A stretch of 64,000 bases of DNA from the NCBI RefSeq assembly GCF_000247815.1, contig NC_021676.1, positions 4,431,544 to 4,495,543 of the forward strand. The letters are read 5' to 3'. This stretch comes from Ficedula albicollis. Its lineage: Eukaryota; Chordata; Aves; Passeriformes; Muscicapidae. How positions within the stretch are numbered: the first letter of the stretch is position 1; each line of letters starts with the position of its first letter. The notes under the pieces were generated by a model. The model searched no databases, had not been told where the DNA came from, and was given only the letters and a program-made list of their open reading frames with translations. Below, one piece after another: positions 1-14,057 of this stretch. The translations under genes were made by a program, and so were the position numbers.

Positions 1-1149
1 TAAAGAGCCTTTGAAACAGTGGAAACCTGATTCTGGAAAACTTGGCTCTTCTCTGACTTCACTAAAATTTTGTGGTGATGTTTTTATGATAAAACTTCAA
101 ACTGAATATGTTGAAACAGCATAAAGTGGGTGAGGCAGTGCATTTCCACCAGGTGTGTCTGGCTTTCCTCTCGAAAAAGAATTTACAGGCTGGTCATCCT
201 TTGTCTGAATAGCAATTTGGAAAAGGACAAACACATTTTTCATTAGGGATGCTATGAATCAGTGCACAAGTTCAGGTCTAGAGACTGGGACCTAAAACTT
301 ATAATTTCCTGCATGGTAAAAAAGGGACAATTATTATAATCAGATGCAAGTTATGACACCACGTGATAAGAAGTTAAAATAAATCAAAGAAACCATAAGT
401 TTTTTTAAGGAGAGTGTGTTAGATACAGTTCACTTAGTTTATATACTGACATGTTCAATAATTTATGTATTTTATACGTACACATAAAATCCTAGCACTG
501 TTGTTTTGAAAACTATAAATGTATTAGGAAAATAATTTCCATTCCTGCCTGGGGAATGCAGCTCCAGTAAAATATGGCCCAAATTTGGTTCAGCCTTTTC
601 TTTAAAAGCTTTTCTCCTTCTAAATCAGTACATTAGCATAATAATATATAATAAATATATAATAAACCCCATCCCTCTGCCTCTCTTTAACAACATTTGC
701 CCATCATTTCAGTTAAACTGCAGTATCATAGCACAGTTTATGTGCACAGAAAGTGACATTTCATCAAAATAAAAGTATGGAGTTCATTAATAATTATGGT
801 AATACTATGCAAATATGCAACATCATAATACAAATTAGAGTCTATTATTTGAAACACCTCAATGCTTTTTCATGTGCAGCTTTCCTCCCCCTTGTTCTCC
901 CTTCCATTATAATTATCTCACCTTGCTGGAGTAAATTGTGTCACAATTCTTTGTCTCCTGAGTCTATAATTTGGAACTTGTCATGGTGCTTCTAAGCACT
1001 CCATGCACCTTCCTATTATCTTGTAAATAGATAAATTAAGTAGATCTAGAAATAAGATTAAATATTTTAACCTATGTAAAAAAATTAAGACTTGCATTAT
1101 TTTTTTTTTCTTCAGAAGAAGCTTTAGCATTTGCATTGCAATTGAAACA

Positions 1150-1290
1150 TATCTATATTTAATCTATAGATCTATATATCTATGTAGATATATATCTGTA
1201 TATCATCTATATATCTACATATAATCTATATATCTACATATCTATATATCATCTACATATCTATATATAATCTATACACATATATAAATA
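1150..1290. repeat. Degenerate AT-rich satellite based on ATCTAT/ATCTACAT
   Basis: Repeated ATCTATAT, ATCTACAT and TAATCTAT words alternate here for about 140 bp without a strict period. It looks like an old, mutated tetra- or hexanucleotide array. Its motif resembles the complement of the pure ATAGAT array at 50194-51086, so both may come from related GATA-type microsatellites. No coding content. Confidence 0.75.
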
Positions 1291-1893
1291 TCAAGCATAA
1301 TTAAGGTGCTCTGCCTTTAACAATGGTGATTTTTATTTCAGATAAGAATTAGAACTTGATAGTTTTTCCTTAACAATTGGACTCAAAAAGATTTCAAGGC
1401 CAACCATTGAAACAGGTATTTTTTTCAGAATAAGGTTTTAAAATAAATTTATTTAACTTTATGTTATTAACTTTATGTTTATCTTTATATTTAAGACTTG
1501 AGAGTCAGATGATTTGGCTCCTGGTGAGAGCACAGCAGCAGATGAGGCCAAGATGGAGATGCAGATTTGTTGTTCAAGGATCTCAGGTTATGTAAGGCTT
1601 GCCCCACTCTAGGCCAGCCTAAAGCTGCACTGTGCACCCTGGGCTGATTGAGATGAGCAGGAATTAAAAGGTCTCTGATCTCCTGCCTGAACATTTTATA
1701 AGGAGCTTTTGCCTGGCAGCTCTTGCCACAGATCCCTGAGCAAACTGCACAAAACCTCCTTGGTCTGCTTAATCCTAATGAAGCAAAGTGATTTCCATTG
1801 TGGAATAAACAAATACTCCCCCTAATTGGGTGAGCCTGAATAGATGGGACATCTCCCTGCTTTGGGTATGGAGAGGTGCACAGGGATCCATGG

Positions 1894-2043
1894 AGAGAGA
1901 GAGCAGCCACTGCTGGGACAAGTGCCCAAACCACAGAAAAGTGTGGGAAAGTCAAACTCATTACACCTAGAGAGAGAGCAGCCACTGCTGGGACAAGTGC
2001 TCAAACCACAGAAAAGTGTGAGAAAGTCAAACTCATTACACCC
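1894..2043. repeat. Two-copy tandem duplication, 75-bp unit
   Basis: A 75-bp unit occurs twice head to tail. The word GAGCAGCCACTGCTGGGACA begins at 1901 and again at 1976. The copies differ at only a few positions (for example GTGCCCAAACC versus GTGCTCAAACC). Short open frames cross it but show no protein family. Confidence 0.9.
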
Positions 2044-5000
2044 AGAATAGACTTTAAAATGTCCTACAGAATTAAACCAGTCTAATCCACTGACAGAGAT
2101 ATTTGTGTGATGGGTACACTTATCCTGAAAGTGCATTTTAAAGTTTTCTCTCACTGTCCTACAGGGTCACACAGTGAGATCCAGCACATTGTGGCACATC
2201 ATCAACATGTTTTTGGATAAAGTCTGTAAATACGTGGGATCTGATATTCAGTTATGTAAACTCCTGCCTACCATAATGGCATGAAGTATAAAGAAAATGC
2301 ATATATTTTTAAAGTTCATGCCACTGAGTCTGCTGACCATGCCTTAATTACATTTTCCCCATGTATATTTTGCCTGTTTTCCTTTTTTCCCCTCCCCCTT
2401 GAAGAAATTTTAATTAACATCTGAAACCTCCTTACATTTTTCATAGTTTTAGATTACTCATTCAGCAATCCTTGAATTGCATCCTGTTTGTAAATAATCT
2501 AAACACCTAAATGTCATCCCAGCTATTTGGCTGTTTAATGCCCATTCTCTCCAAAGCTTTAAGAAACGAACATTTTAGAAGAAGAGAAGAGATTGTATCT
2601 CATTTCAGTTGTAAAGTATAATAAATGATTATTTACATATCTGAACCAGCAACAGTTATTTCTGCAGGGGTGATGAACCATCAGATTCAGAAACAGGAGA
2701 GATTGATCCAAACCTGTGATTTAATTTCTGTGGGAGAACACATTTCCTGCTTTTCCTGCACACCTCAGCAGCATCCCTTGGAGCTGTTCCTGACTGCTCT
2801 CCCACTCTGCTTTAATTCACATTTTCTCCTCACTCTGACTTCACCGAGAGTTTAGATCTAAAATCCCTGGAAGCAAATTTTAGAAATCTGTATTTTTTAA
2901 AAAAATAAATAAAAAAATTGTTCCTAAACACATTTAGTGATTTTTTTTTTTTTTGAGCAAAACCTTAATATCCCATCAGCACTAAATGAAACCTTCTCAT
3001 GACCACAACAACCTCCTGAGAGCCCTGCTGACAAAGTGGTGGGTGTATTCCAGCATCCTTGGCCTGTGCCAAGCTGACATCTGGGCACGTTTAACATCTC
3101 CAGTGTCAACTCCCAGGAAAACACCAGTGGGGAAATCAAGCTGTGGCAGCATTTCCTTTCTGATGGGCACAAAAGGGAGGCCCAGGAGGATGGAGGGGGT
3201 TTTGAGTGTTTTGTGGCTTCCTTCCACATCCCGAGGGTTGCTGCTTCCAATATTTTATTTCAGCATTAAGGATGGAGTGATCTGCATATGGCTTCAATTA
3301 CAAAACATATGCAAGCCAGACAGCCAGGGTGGCTTGACCTCTTCCATATGTGTAGGAAAACAAGCTCTGAGCAATCTGCTGAGTGGGGATACTGTGATAA
3401 ACAAACAGCAGCAGAGGGTGGCAGGAGATATTTCCTCCAAAACCGTATTGGACCATGATCTGCTGATTTCTGAAGGTGATTAGCAATTCCTGCTTGCATG
3501 AGTCATTTGCAACCTGCTGTTGTTGCTCCCCTGTGTGCACCCTGCTACTGTTGATATGTCCTGTCTCAGAAATACCTAAATCACCCAAATCCCTCTTTGC
3601 ATTCCCAGTTACCAGTCCAGGGAACTCCACTGGCAAGGGTAAAGCATCTCAAGAATTTGCTGTACATTGCAGTGCTCTTTATTCACCTTTCTCTGCTCCT
3701 AAGGGAGCAATGCACTGTTTAGTAACCACAAACTTCCATTATTCATTACTAAAACCTTGTGATCAATTAAACTTTGCTATTTTTTTCATAACAGCTTTGT
3801 GTAAGAACCAGCCATCCAATCCTAGAAAGCCTCATTTTTTCATTTTCCTAAAGTATCTCTTAAAATTAATTATAACAGAGAAAAAGTGATCCAGTTCATA
3901 ACACAAAATTAGAATTTGAATCAATGGTGAATTATTAAAAGTTCAAGGAATAAATGATAAGCTGATCTTGGAAATATTACATCAACACTTGTAATATTTA
4001 ATGTAACATCAAAACTTGACCATTTCTCTTGGGTCAGATATTTAACTTGGATCCCTGCAGAAGGGATAGCTCCACTTAAAAACCACACCAGTTCTGGAGA
4101 AATATTCCACATATTCATAACAATTCAGAGCAGCATATAGAAATTAAATTAGTAACAAGATTCGTTTGAATGGGCATTAATGAGAGTATGAAAAAAGTTC
4201 ATTTATCTATTTGGATTGTGAATTTGCTGAAGGCTGCTCAAACAACTCAGTCAACAACAGTGACATGAATATGCATGTGCATGCTCAGATATTTGCATGC
4301 AGATGAATTTATCCCTGACAATAACTGATCACAGATAATTACTCAGGAATTCAGGCAGCTCATAGACACTGATAATGCAACACAGTGGTATGAAAAACAT
4401 CTTACTGGGGATTCATGAAAGAAATAGCCCCTTGCAAATTAGAAAAGCAATTTTTTTTGGTAGGAAAAATGTCCTTTTTTTGAACTTTCACTGAGCTACT
4501 CCCTGTATTTCCTTGGCACAGAGACTCTCCATGGTGTAGTGCTTGCTACCATGAATTGCATGGGACAGATTTCAAACTAGATAGATTTGAAAAGGGAAAA
4601 AAAGAACTGTTGCTTTCTGCAAGGGAAAGAAGATTTTGCAAATGAAACACACAATGAATAAAGGCAACACAGTCCTTTCCACAACGAATACAGGCAACAT
4701 AGAAAAGAAGAGAAAGACTTAGGAAAAAAAATTAAATGCTAATTTTAGATGTTCATATTGTTTATACCTAAATATTTAAAATACCATTTAAGAAATTGTG
4801 CAATTATTTTTCATTAAAAGACTAAGAATTACCAATGTATTTCATGTGGATCGTTAGAAAGAACAATTTCTTTGATGGTTAAGACTCTCAGTACCTGAAT
4901 AAACCAAGAAAATATCTGTATATCACTGAGTTCTCGGGTTATCTTAAAGAAATATAAATTTTATGTCAGTGTAATAACATTTTTTCCATTTAAAGGGGAG

Positions 5001-5386
5001 AAGTTTATCTCTTCCTGCACTGGTGTGTATTATTCTTCCTTTTTGTTCTAAAAATAGACTCCCCTATCCTCTATAATCTAATATTCCCCTGCTATTTAAC
5101 ATAATTACCTAGGACTGAATCAATGTTCCATTAGCTGGATGCAGTCAGTGGCTGTCCCTCAGTGCCTGGAGCATTCCAAGGATTCAGGCACAGATCTTCA
5201 TCCACGCTGCTTTAGCATCCTCTGGGTGGCACTGAAGGGGTTAATTTTCCATGGTCTGCACCGTCTGCATTCCCAATCCCTGGCAGGAATCCTCGTGGAC
5301 TGACAGTTCCATAGGGTTTGGCTGGGATTGGACAGAACTCCCAAAATTTAGAGGTGTGGGGGTGGATGGGCAGCAGAGCGCCAGGA

Positions 5387-5597
<211 letters not shown>

Positions 5598-8110
5598 GCC
5601 TTGGGAATTGCTGCCTTTGGGATGGTTCTCCCACCCAAATAAATTCACACAGCTTTGGTAAACACCTTTCATAAAGCTGCCAAATGAAGACCATCAACCC
5701 CAGCTGGCTAATGGATTTAAATTCTGTGTTCAGATATTTGATGCAGTATTACACAATCAAGTGTTGCTCTGATGCAATAGACCCAAACCCTCTGCTGCTT
5801 TCTGACAGAAAACACAAAACCCTTGGTGCTCCAAGCCATGGTTTTAGAAAAACAATATTTTCCTTTCATATGCCCCTCCTGAAGTCTTATTTCTGTCTTT
5901 GCAATAAGATATCAGAGTGAAAGAGTTACCACTGGGCACCTCAGAATTTAGAATTTAAAATTAACTCCTCCACTAAAAGCCACGAGTCATTTTTATGAAA
6001 CCAAAGCAAACTTTGCAACATCTGGATTTTTATGCTTTACTTGGAAATTTTTTGTAAGATTTGCATGTATTTGATTAAAAGAAATGTAGAAATCCAGCAG
6101 CACATTTTTTCACGAGTAAGAGATGACACAGGACGAAAATATTACAAGCATCCTTCTTTCTAATTGCTTTAGTGTAGAAAGAAAATGATGGAAAAGAAAA
6201 TGTGAATGCTCTGCTGCACAATTTGTTCATGTGTCACTGCAAGGCTGTTCCCTACGCTTCACATTGAGATTCTAGAAAAGCAATAATTCATATAAATTAA
6301 TTGGATATGTCAATTCTAATTGTTGCACAAAGGCTGGGTGAGCATCCTTAGGAGACCACGGGGGATTCTCCACTTTGCTGCAGACAAATCAAGTATCCAA
6401 GTCTTGGCTGGTCTGAGGTTGGGGACACAGGAGAGCTTACACAGAGCAATTGAGGTTAAGATTAAGGTTAAAACATTAAAGTTGGCATTCCTGCTTTCTG
6501 CTCTCCACAGGTATTGGCAGGCTGGACTATTGTGCAGGAAAGGATGCCTGTGAAACCCAGAGACATCAAAGCAAAAGAAGCAATAAAGTCCCTAAACACT
6601 GCACCACGCCATGCTGGGGCAGCTGGTGTCAACAGAACACCATGAAATGGAACAGGCTGTTGCTGTAAAGGTTTTTCCTTTATCCCTGTGCAGAGAAAAT
6701 GTCCATTTTTTATCCCCAGCAGTGACTGGGATCACTACCATCACCTTTGGAGAAACCAGACGCCCTGAAATTACAAACAATTACAATCCCTGACTTCCAG
6801 CTCCAAACCTCAAGAGAAATCAAAATTATGTCAGAAATGAGTGTTCCATTAATGACCCCTAAACCAGGGATTGAAGAATATACAGAAACGATAATATAAT
6901 ACTATTACATTATCCCAACAGTAGCTGAAGTGAATTTCAGCCCTAATGCCCTGCCCTGCAGTGCTGGACATGTGGTTTTTTAACCCCAGCTCATTACCCA
7001 CCTATTCATTTGCATAAATTTCTGCTCCTGCATTGGCCTAATAAGTAGCAATGCAATTTAATTGCAATTATTATGAGGGGCTGTTCTCTGCCAGGGAGTG
7101 ACAGGAACTCACTGTATGAAAAGGAATGAGATGTTCAGGATCAGAACAGCACTGAGCTTACCCAGACACAGAACCAACATGAAATACAGCAATGGATTAT
7201 TATAAACGGATTCTTTTATAAATTTCTAAATGGAAATAAGTCCATTTATTTCTCAGAAGCATGCAGGAGCTCCTGCAGGAGCCCATTCACCAGCCAAGCC
7301 TGCCATGGATTAGGATCCTCCTTCTCACTGGTACTTAAACAGATGCACTTTCAGAAGAAAATTACAAGCTTTGGAACAGGTTTAATGCTTTGAATAGAAC
7401 ACGTTTCTCCCTATTTTGTGAAAAAGAATTACTGTGTGACAAGAGGAAATCTCTCAACTATGTCAAGAGACAGGAAAAACAGAAGTGTCTTTCCTCTCAT
7501 TTGCCTGTTAACACTGTCTTGCTCCAGAGGCAGATGATGAGCATAAATCCAAGGAATTAGTACCAGTCAACACAGCAAATTTGTATTTTTCCTGGTTTTT
7601 TAAAACATAAACAAAACCATAAGTAGGAAGAATATAGAAATAGCCTGAAGTGATTTATCTGAATCTTGATAACTCAATATCATTGTTTGTGGGCAAGAAT
7701 TGGATGTAGTTTCCTGGATTTCAGCTGCATTCCCCTTTGGACTGTGTGCAGGAGCTGAAATTTGAATAAAATGCAGCCAACTTCCTTTATCTTATATTTC
7801 CACTTTATGCACCTTGTGTTATGGCAAGGGATGAAATTCTCACTGGAACACCTGAACAGGATAATTTCCAATCTGTGCCTGGCTACAGGATATACACACA
7901 TCCCATACCCAGAGGGGTCTGTGTGCCCATGGCTGTTTTCCAGGAATGACAAATTCAGAGAGGATAAAGTTCTCTAAAGAATCCAAGCCTAAGTTTCTGA
8001 TGTATCCAACACACAAACACAAATCCAAAAGTCATTTTTGTCCTAAATTCCTTTTACCCTGTGCTTGGGTACCTCTGAAAATTTTGCTTGCTGCACTTTC
8101 ATACCCACCA

Positions 8111-8126
8111 CTGCTGCTGCTGCTGC
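8111..8126. repeat. Short CTG trinucleotide repeat
   Basis: Five CTG units in a row follow ATACCCACCA and are followed by CAATACTC. It is short and ordinary, with no coding context. Confidence 0.8.
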
Positions 8127-9093
8127 AATACTCAAAATATTCCTGCTGTGTGTTACTGTGGAACAACTGGTGTGGAATCAGTGGTCCTTGAAGAGAACAC
8201 TGAGAAGACATCAAGAAAATTTCCCCTTTACTTTGTTCTCTGCTTAGATCAACTCCCAGAGCTGCCTTTAGTGGGGTGATTTTAGAAAGGATTTCGTTTA
8301 CACAAATAATGTGTAATTGCATCCAAACTTTTCCGGCACACCTTCGCAAAACCATGAAATTTTTACCTCTCCCCAGTAAGACAAGAGAGTAATGCACTCT
8401 CCTGTAAAATCCCAGGACTTTAGGCTACTCTAAATTGTTTGTACAAACTTAATTATCTTCCTTCAATGACCTCATCCTAAGAGAAATCTGAAAACGCCAA
8501 AAATGCCAACAGACTTTTAAAAGAAAAATAAAAAAACGACCCCAGACAATCCTTAAAATCAGTTATTTTTCCAAGTTACATGATTTGAAAGGCTAAGAAA
8601 GAATGAAGCTGCTAATTAAACTAATCAGAAGATGATACACATGTTCTAATATGTGCAATAATTAACCCACTCAATTCAATGGTATTAATTCAATGTTTTG
8701 GCACAGCATAATAAATAGCACTGGACTGCCAAAAGCTGAACTTCTTTCCAGATGAAATTAATAAAGCTCTCTGGATTCATACATGTTTGTGGAGACAAAA
8801 ATAGTGTATGTTCCTCATTCCACTGAGGAGATGGAATAACTCTTCATCTCTCACCAAGAGGAATGGCATTCCATTCCAGAGAAAGGAGATTTATTTCCAT
8901 CTACTCAAGCATCAATATATATATAAAATGAAGATTTAAGTCTAGAATAATTACCTTTGAATAGCCCCTGAAATATGGGTGAAAAAGAAGTTTTGGCACA
9001 GAGAATGACTTGTTAAAAGTGAAACTTGTTTACAAATCAGGTAAAGAAAAAATACTTCCTAATATACTTGCAAAAAATGACAAATCAAAAAGT

Positions 9094-9720
9094 GTATTAT
9101 CAGAATGAAAAATTAAAAAGATCTCAAGAGAGATCATTGTAGGTGTGGCCACTAAAATGGTATTAATTTAGGAAAAACTTGAACAATTTCAATTCAGAAG
9201 AACAATGTTATCAATAGATACAGAGGCACTATGAGAGACTTCACCTTCCCCATGGTGTGCTTCAAAATAAATCACTGCAAACTGCTTTCCACCTGACCCA
9301 CAAATTCCTATTGCTGTTGTAATTTTCTTAGGGAGATGTCTAATAAAGAAATATGTTAGAAAAGTGATAGGGGGAAAAAAAGAATTTGTTTGGTAGCTGT
9401 GTCCCACGTATTATCAGAATGAAAAATTAAAAAGATCTCAAGAGAGATCATTGTAGGTGTGGCCACTAAAATGGTATTAATTTAGGAAAAACTTGAACAA
9501 TTTCAATTCAGAAGAACAATGTTATCAATAGATACAGAGGCACTATGAGAGACTTCACCTTCCCCATGGTGTGCTTCAAAATAAATCACTGCAAACTGCT
9601 TTCCACCTGACCCACAAATTCCTATTGCTGTTGTAATTTTCTTAGGGAGATGTCTAATAAAGAAATATGTTAGAAAAGTGATAGGGGGAAGAAAAGAATT
9701 TGTTTGGTAGCTGTGTCCCG
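9094..9720. repeat. Near-identical two-copy tandem duplication, 314-bp unit
   Basis: The sequence from GTATTATCAGAATG at 9094 restarts at 9408, giving a period of 314 bp. The second copy ends near 9720, just before GTATGTTATTTT. By eye the copies differ only near the 3' end, where GGGGGAAAAAAAG in the first copy reads GGGGGAAGAAAAG in the second, plus the junction bases. The unit contains no gene I recognise and no clear transposon. The similarity indicates either a recent duplication or the same sequence placed twice in assembly. Confidence 0.95.
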
Positions 9721-12700
9721 TATGTTATTTTAAATAAAATCCCAAATTAAAAAAAAAATTAAATTCCTGCAGTTGTTGTGAACATGTTGACCACGGGTGA
9801 CTTTTTTGTGCCTTCTGGTGGAAAATCCACCCTGCCTGGATTGTGGCTTTGCAGAAACTGCAGACAAAGTTTCTAATCTTTATTTCTCCTTGAAATCTCT
9901 CCACAGCAGTGGAGTGGCCTTATTTCACAAGTGGAATGGCTCTGAATTAACAGGACTTTTAATTACTTGAGATACAATCTCTATTGGAGCATTCTTTTCC
10001 TTTCCCATTCATTTTTCATCCTTCCATTATCAATCTTTCGTCCAACTAGACTGTTTATATTTTAATTTATGCAGGCTTTAACAATATACTGACTCAAATA
10101 CTGTCCTAAATAAAATTAACTTGCAGATTTGAACAGCAACCCACGTTAACCTCAAAAATACTCTTTTTTCTTGCTTCCAGTATATTTTACTCTCTATCAA
10201 AAAGTTCTTTTCCCCAGACTCTGCTTCTTCTGCAGATCCAGCCTCTCTGCAACAGCCCTCCAATAGAGATCCCAATTAATATTTCAACTTTAATAAAGTT
10301 ACAGTCCAAATCCAAGTGGCCCACAATTTTTAGTCCCTAAATGTTATTTAGGTCACTTCAAATAAATAATTGCAGAGCAGTTTCTGAAGCAAGAAAGGAC
10401 TTTGATGTTCCAGGTTGGATTTTTTCCCCACAGCCATCATTCCTAATTTTCTTCCTAATTAAAGCACAACTCAAAAATGTCTTTCCAGAATGGTCAAAGA
10501 ACTGAAGCTGAAAGTAAAGCTCACCTGTGACTTTGCATTTCACAGCACATGAATTCACCCCTCAGCAAGCCCAAGATAGTGCCTGTGCTTTCCTTCCTGC
10601 AGAGAAAGTTCCTCTCACCTTTTGCACTCTGATTTTACCCTTTCATAAGGGAGATTATTTTAACATTTGAAATTATTTCACTTTATATAATAATAAAATG
10701 CTTCTATATCATCATATTGCATGGAGTGCTGAATACTCTTATTATTCCCTTTTCACATTTTTATTTTTTTTTCTTCCCCACTGCAAGTCGTCTTCCAGTG
10801 TGGAATCTTTTCTAGCCAGGATTCTTATATGAATTTCCTATCTGAATTCAGCTTGCTTTCAAAGGAAAAGTGGATGTAAAAATCATGTCAAGGGCCGATG
10901 CACAACATAGCAAACCCTCCCTGCCTTTAATAATTTGCATTTGGGATCTGGCTAATCAGTGGTTTGGGAATGGGAATAAAAACCAGGAGTTTCTTCCTTT
11001 AGTTTTAATTTCTTCTTGCACTTAAAATTTTCTTTACAGGTCAGTATTTGGTTCTGGGGGGGGGTTCTCCAGTGTGTGCATCCCTGGAACAGCAGCCAAG
11101 GCATTATTCTTGGGGTAACCCCACCAAAACCCCACCCAAATCCCACAAAGGCCAGTGGCCCTTGGGAAAGGCACATTCCAGAGTGTCCCAAGGCTCAGCC
11201 ACATTTCCCTGGGTTTCCTGGAGCAGCAGAGCTGTTCTGCAGGTAAACTCTGCCCAGAGGGAATTCCTGACCAGCCCTGAGCTTTGCTGGGAGATTTCTG
11301 CAGCCCCTGGAGCTGCTCCTGCTCCCAACCCACCCTGCTGGGATGGGCTGCAGGTCCTGCCTGGGAGAAATGGGTCATGGAACTCGGGCACTGCCCACTG
11401 CCAACCAGAAATCAATCCAGAAATCCATGCATGGAAAAAAAACCAACCAAACAATTCTCATTGACATGGCCCAGACAAAAGGGCAAAAACAGGGCAGGGA
11501 TGAGGACAGGGACAGGAGCAGAGATTTCCCAAATCCATCTGGGACAGAGGGACAGAGCAAACTGCTCAGGGTGCCTCCCCTCCACCTGATTTTATGATCA
11601 GATTGTTGGAATTGGTGCTGCCCTGCTCTTTTTTTCCATAAAAAAATTGTTGCAAATAAAATTCAAGTGTTTATATTTATGAATCTACAAACAGAGCTTG
11701 TGCTGTGCACCCTGTCCATATTTCCAGCACACACAGAGTACATTAAATATTGATTCCTGACTGCCTGGGACTCTGTTTTACCTGCCCATAAACTGTATTA
11801 AATTTGCTTGTAACGCAATTCAGGAAATCAGGGGCAAAATTATGTGTTCCTTAAGCCATTCTGATTGTAATAATTTCTTTTATATTAACTCTTGTTTAGT
11901 GGCATAAATAAAATATCAGTGAGCAATCCCAAGTCACAGTTTTTTCTGGTCACTTGGCCAGCAGTCAGATGTTAGCGAAACAATCTGTTCATTTTTCAAG
12001 AGTTAGCACAGAATAAGAATACAATTGTGACATTTTAGAAATGTATTTCAGCTCATAAAGGCAGCACCAACTCTCCTCTCATTCAATTATTGCATTATTC
12101 AAAATAATTAAAGCGAGGTTCTTAATAATGCTTTTCCATTACATGGATCCAAATCCTAATAAATGAGTACAGATTTAAAATAGATATTATACTGAGTCTG
12201 GCAAAACTTTTCTGTGATCCTGCAAGAATTGAAGAAGATGAACAGAGAGGCAAGGAGAAATGTCAGAAGCAGAACACCCCCAGGAGCAGAGCTGCAGGCA
12301 GCAGACTCACTCAGCAGAAAGCACAAGGAACAGGCAGGGAGAAAAACATTTAGAAGCAGGGAAAAAAAAAGAAAAAAAAAGCATTTTAGAGTCAGAGTGA
12401 GAAAGGAAAAGGCTGAAAGGCAGGAGGTAAAATAAATGATACCAGGAGCTGGAAAATCCCCATCCTGCTTCAAAAGGAAAAGTCAGGCCATGAGACAGCA
12501 CAGTGAGAGCTGCACTATTGACCAGCAGCAAGAGGCACAGTTTCTGTGCTTAAAAAGGAAACAAAAAAGCACAATAAAAGAGTCAGCAGGGTCCTCCTTG
12601 GGGACACACCTGACTGAAGGGAGATGTTTTTCCAGAGGAAAGTTCTGGGGGTGCTGCTCCCATGGAGGGTCCAGGCTCTGCTCACTGGGCTGTGCTGGCT

Positions 12701-13757
12701 CCCTTGGTGTGGAGAAACCAAGGAAAAACCAAGGAAAACCAGGAAACACCAGGGAAAAACTCAAGATTTTGTGTTCAGGTGTTTCCAAGAGGCTGCTGTT
12801 GGGTTCTGCAGCATACACCTGCCCTAAAGCATTGCCCTGCTCTGAGTTGTTTCATCTGGAGGCACACTGAGGGTATTTTGTCATTCCAGGTACAGGAAAA
12901 AAGAAGTTTAATAATAAGAGGTATTTAAAAATGTTTTTTCCCGAGATAACTGCATTTTACCTCACTTGTTTAGTATCTTTCTTCTTAGTGCCAGTTTCCC
13001 TCTTGGAAACAATTCCTTTTTATCAAATTCCCATAAAATAACCCAGTTATTCAAAAGCAGAACTCCTAACTAAGAAGCAAAATACAATGATCGTCATGTG
13101 TAATTTACTTATGTAATTTCACTGTGTTTTGTGTTTTAATATTTTCAATATTCTTTCACCTGTCCATCTGCATGAACAGAAGTTATCTTGTCTTTACAAT
13201 TAATACATCACATTTTATTAGCTGGTTGGAATAAAATAGTAGAGGAAAAAAAAGAATTTTTTGATATCAAATAATTTGTTAAGAGGTTAACTGAATTAGT
13301 AACCTAGTACTTAGTAATATGAGCAAATAGTGTCCTTCCAAATGCTGGCAGGTTGCTGAAAAAACCCAAACCAAACTTTTAGTCAACACACGTGTCTGTA
13401 GTTCAGATAAAGTCAATTTTACCACTTCAGTCTCATCTTAAAGCTCATTTTAAACAATCTTCCAGTCTAATTAGCATTACCTTCTGGCTGCTTAGTACCA
13501 TCCTCGTGAAGGCTGGCATGGTTAAACCACTCAGGTCTACTTGGTTCAGTGCAGTGTGGCAAATGTCAGTGAAATACGAGGGCATGTGGCACATAATTAC
13601 AGAACCATATGGATGCCAGGAGTGATAGTCAACAGCATTTGAATGCAGGACCAAGAAAGTCAGAGGAAAAGCAATCAAAGACCATCACACATAATCATTA
13701 AGTGGATAAATATATTTTCTGTGCAGCTGAGAGAAGCCAGGACATGTCTGTCCTTTA

Positions 13758-14057
<300 letters not shown>

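Noticed and set aside
10990..11600. GC-richer block with several overlapping open frames on both strands, considered as an exon cluster
   Set aside because: No frame resembles a known protein, open frames occur on both strands alike, and no convincing pair of splice sites brackets a conserved segment.
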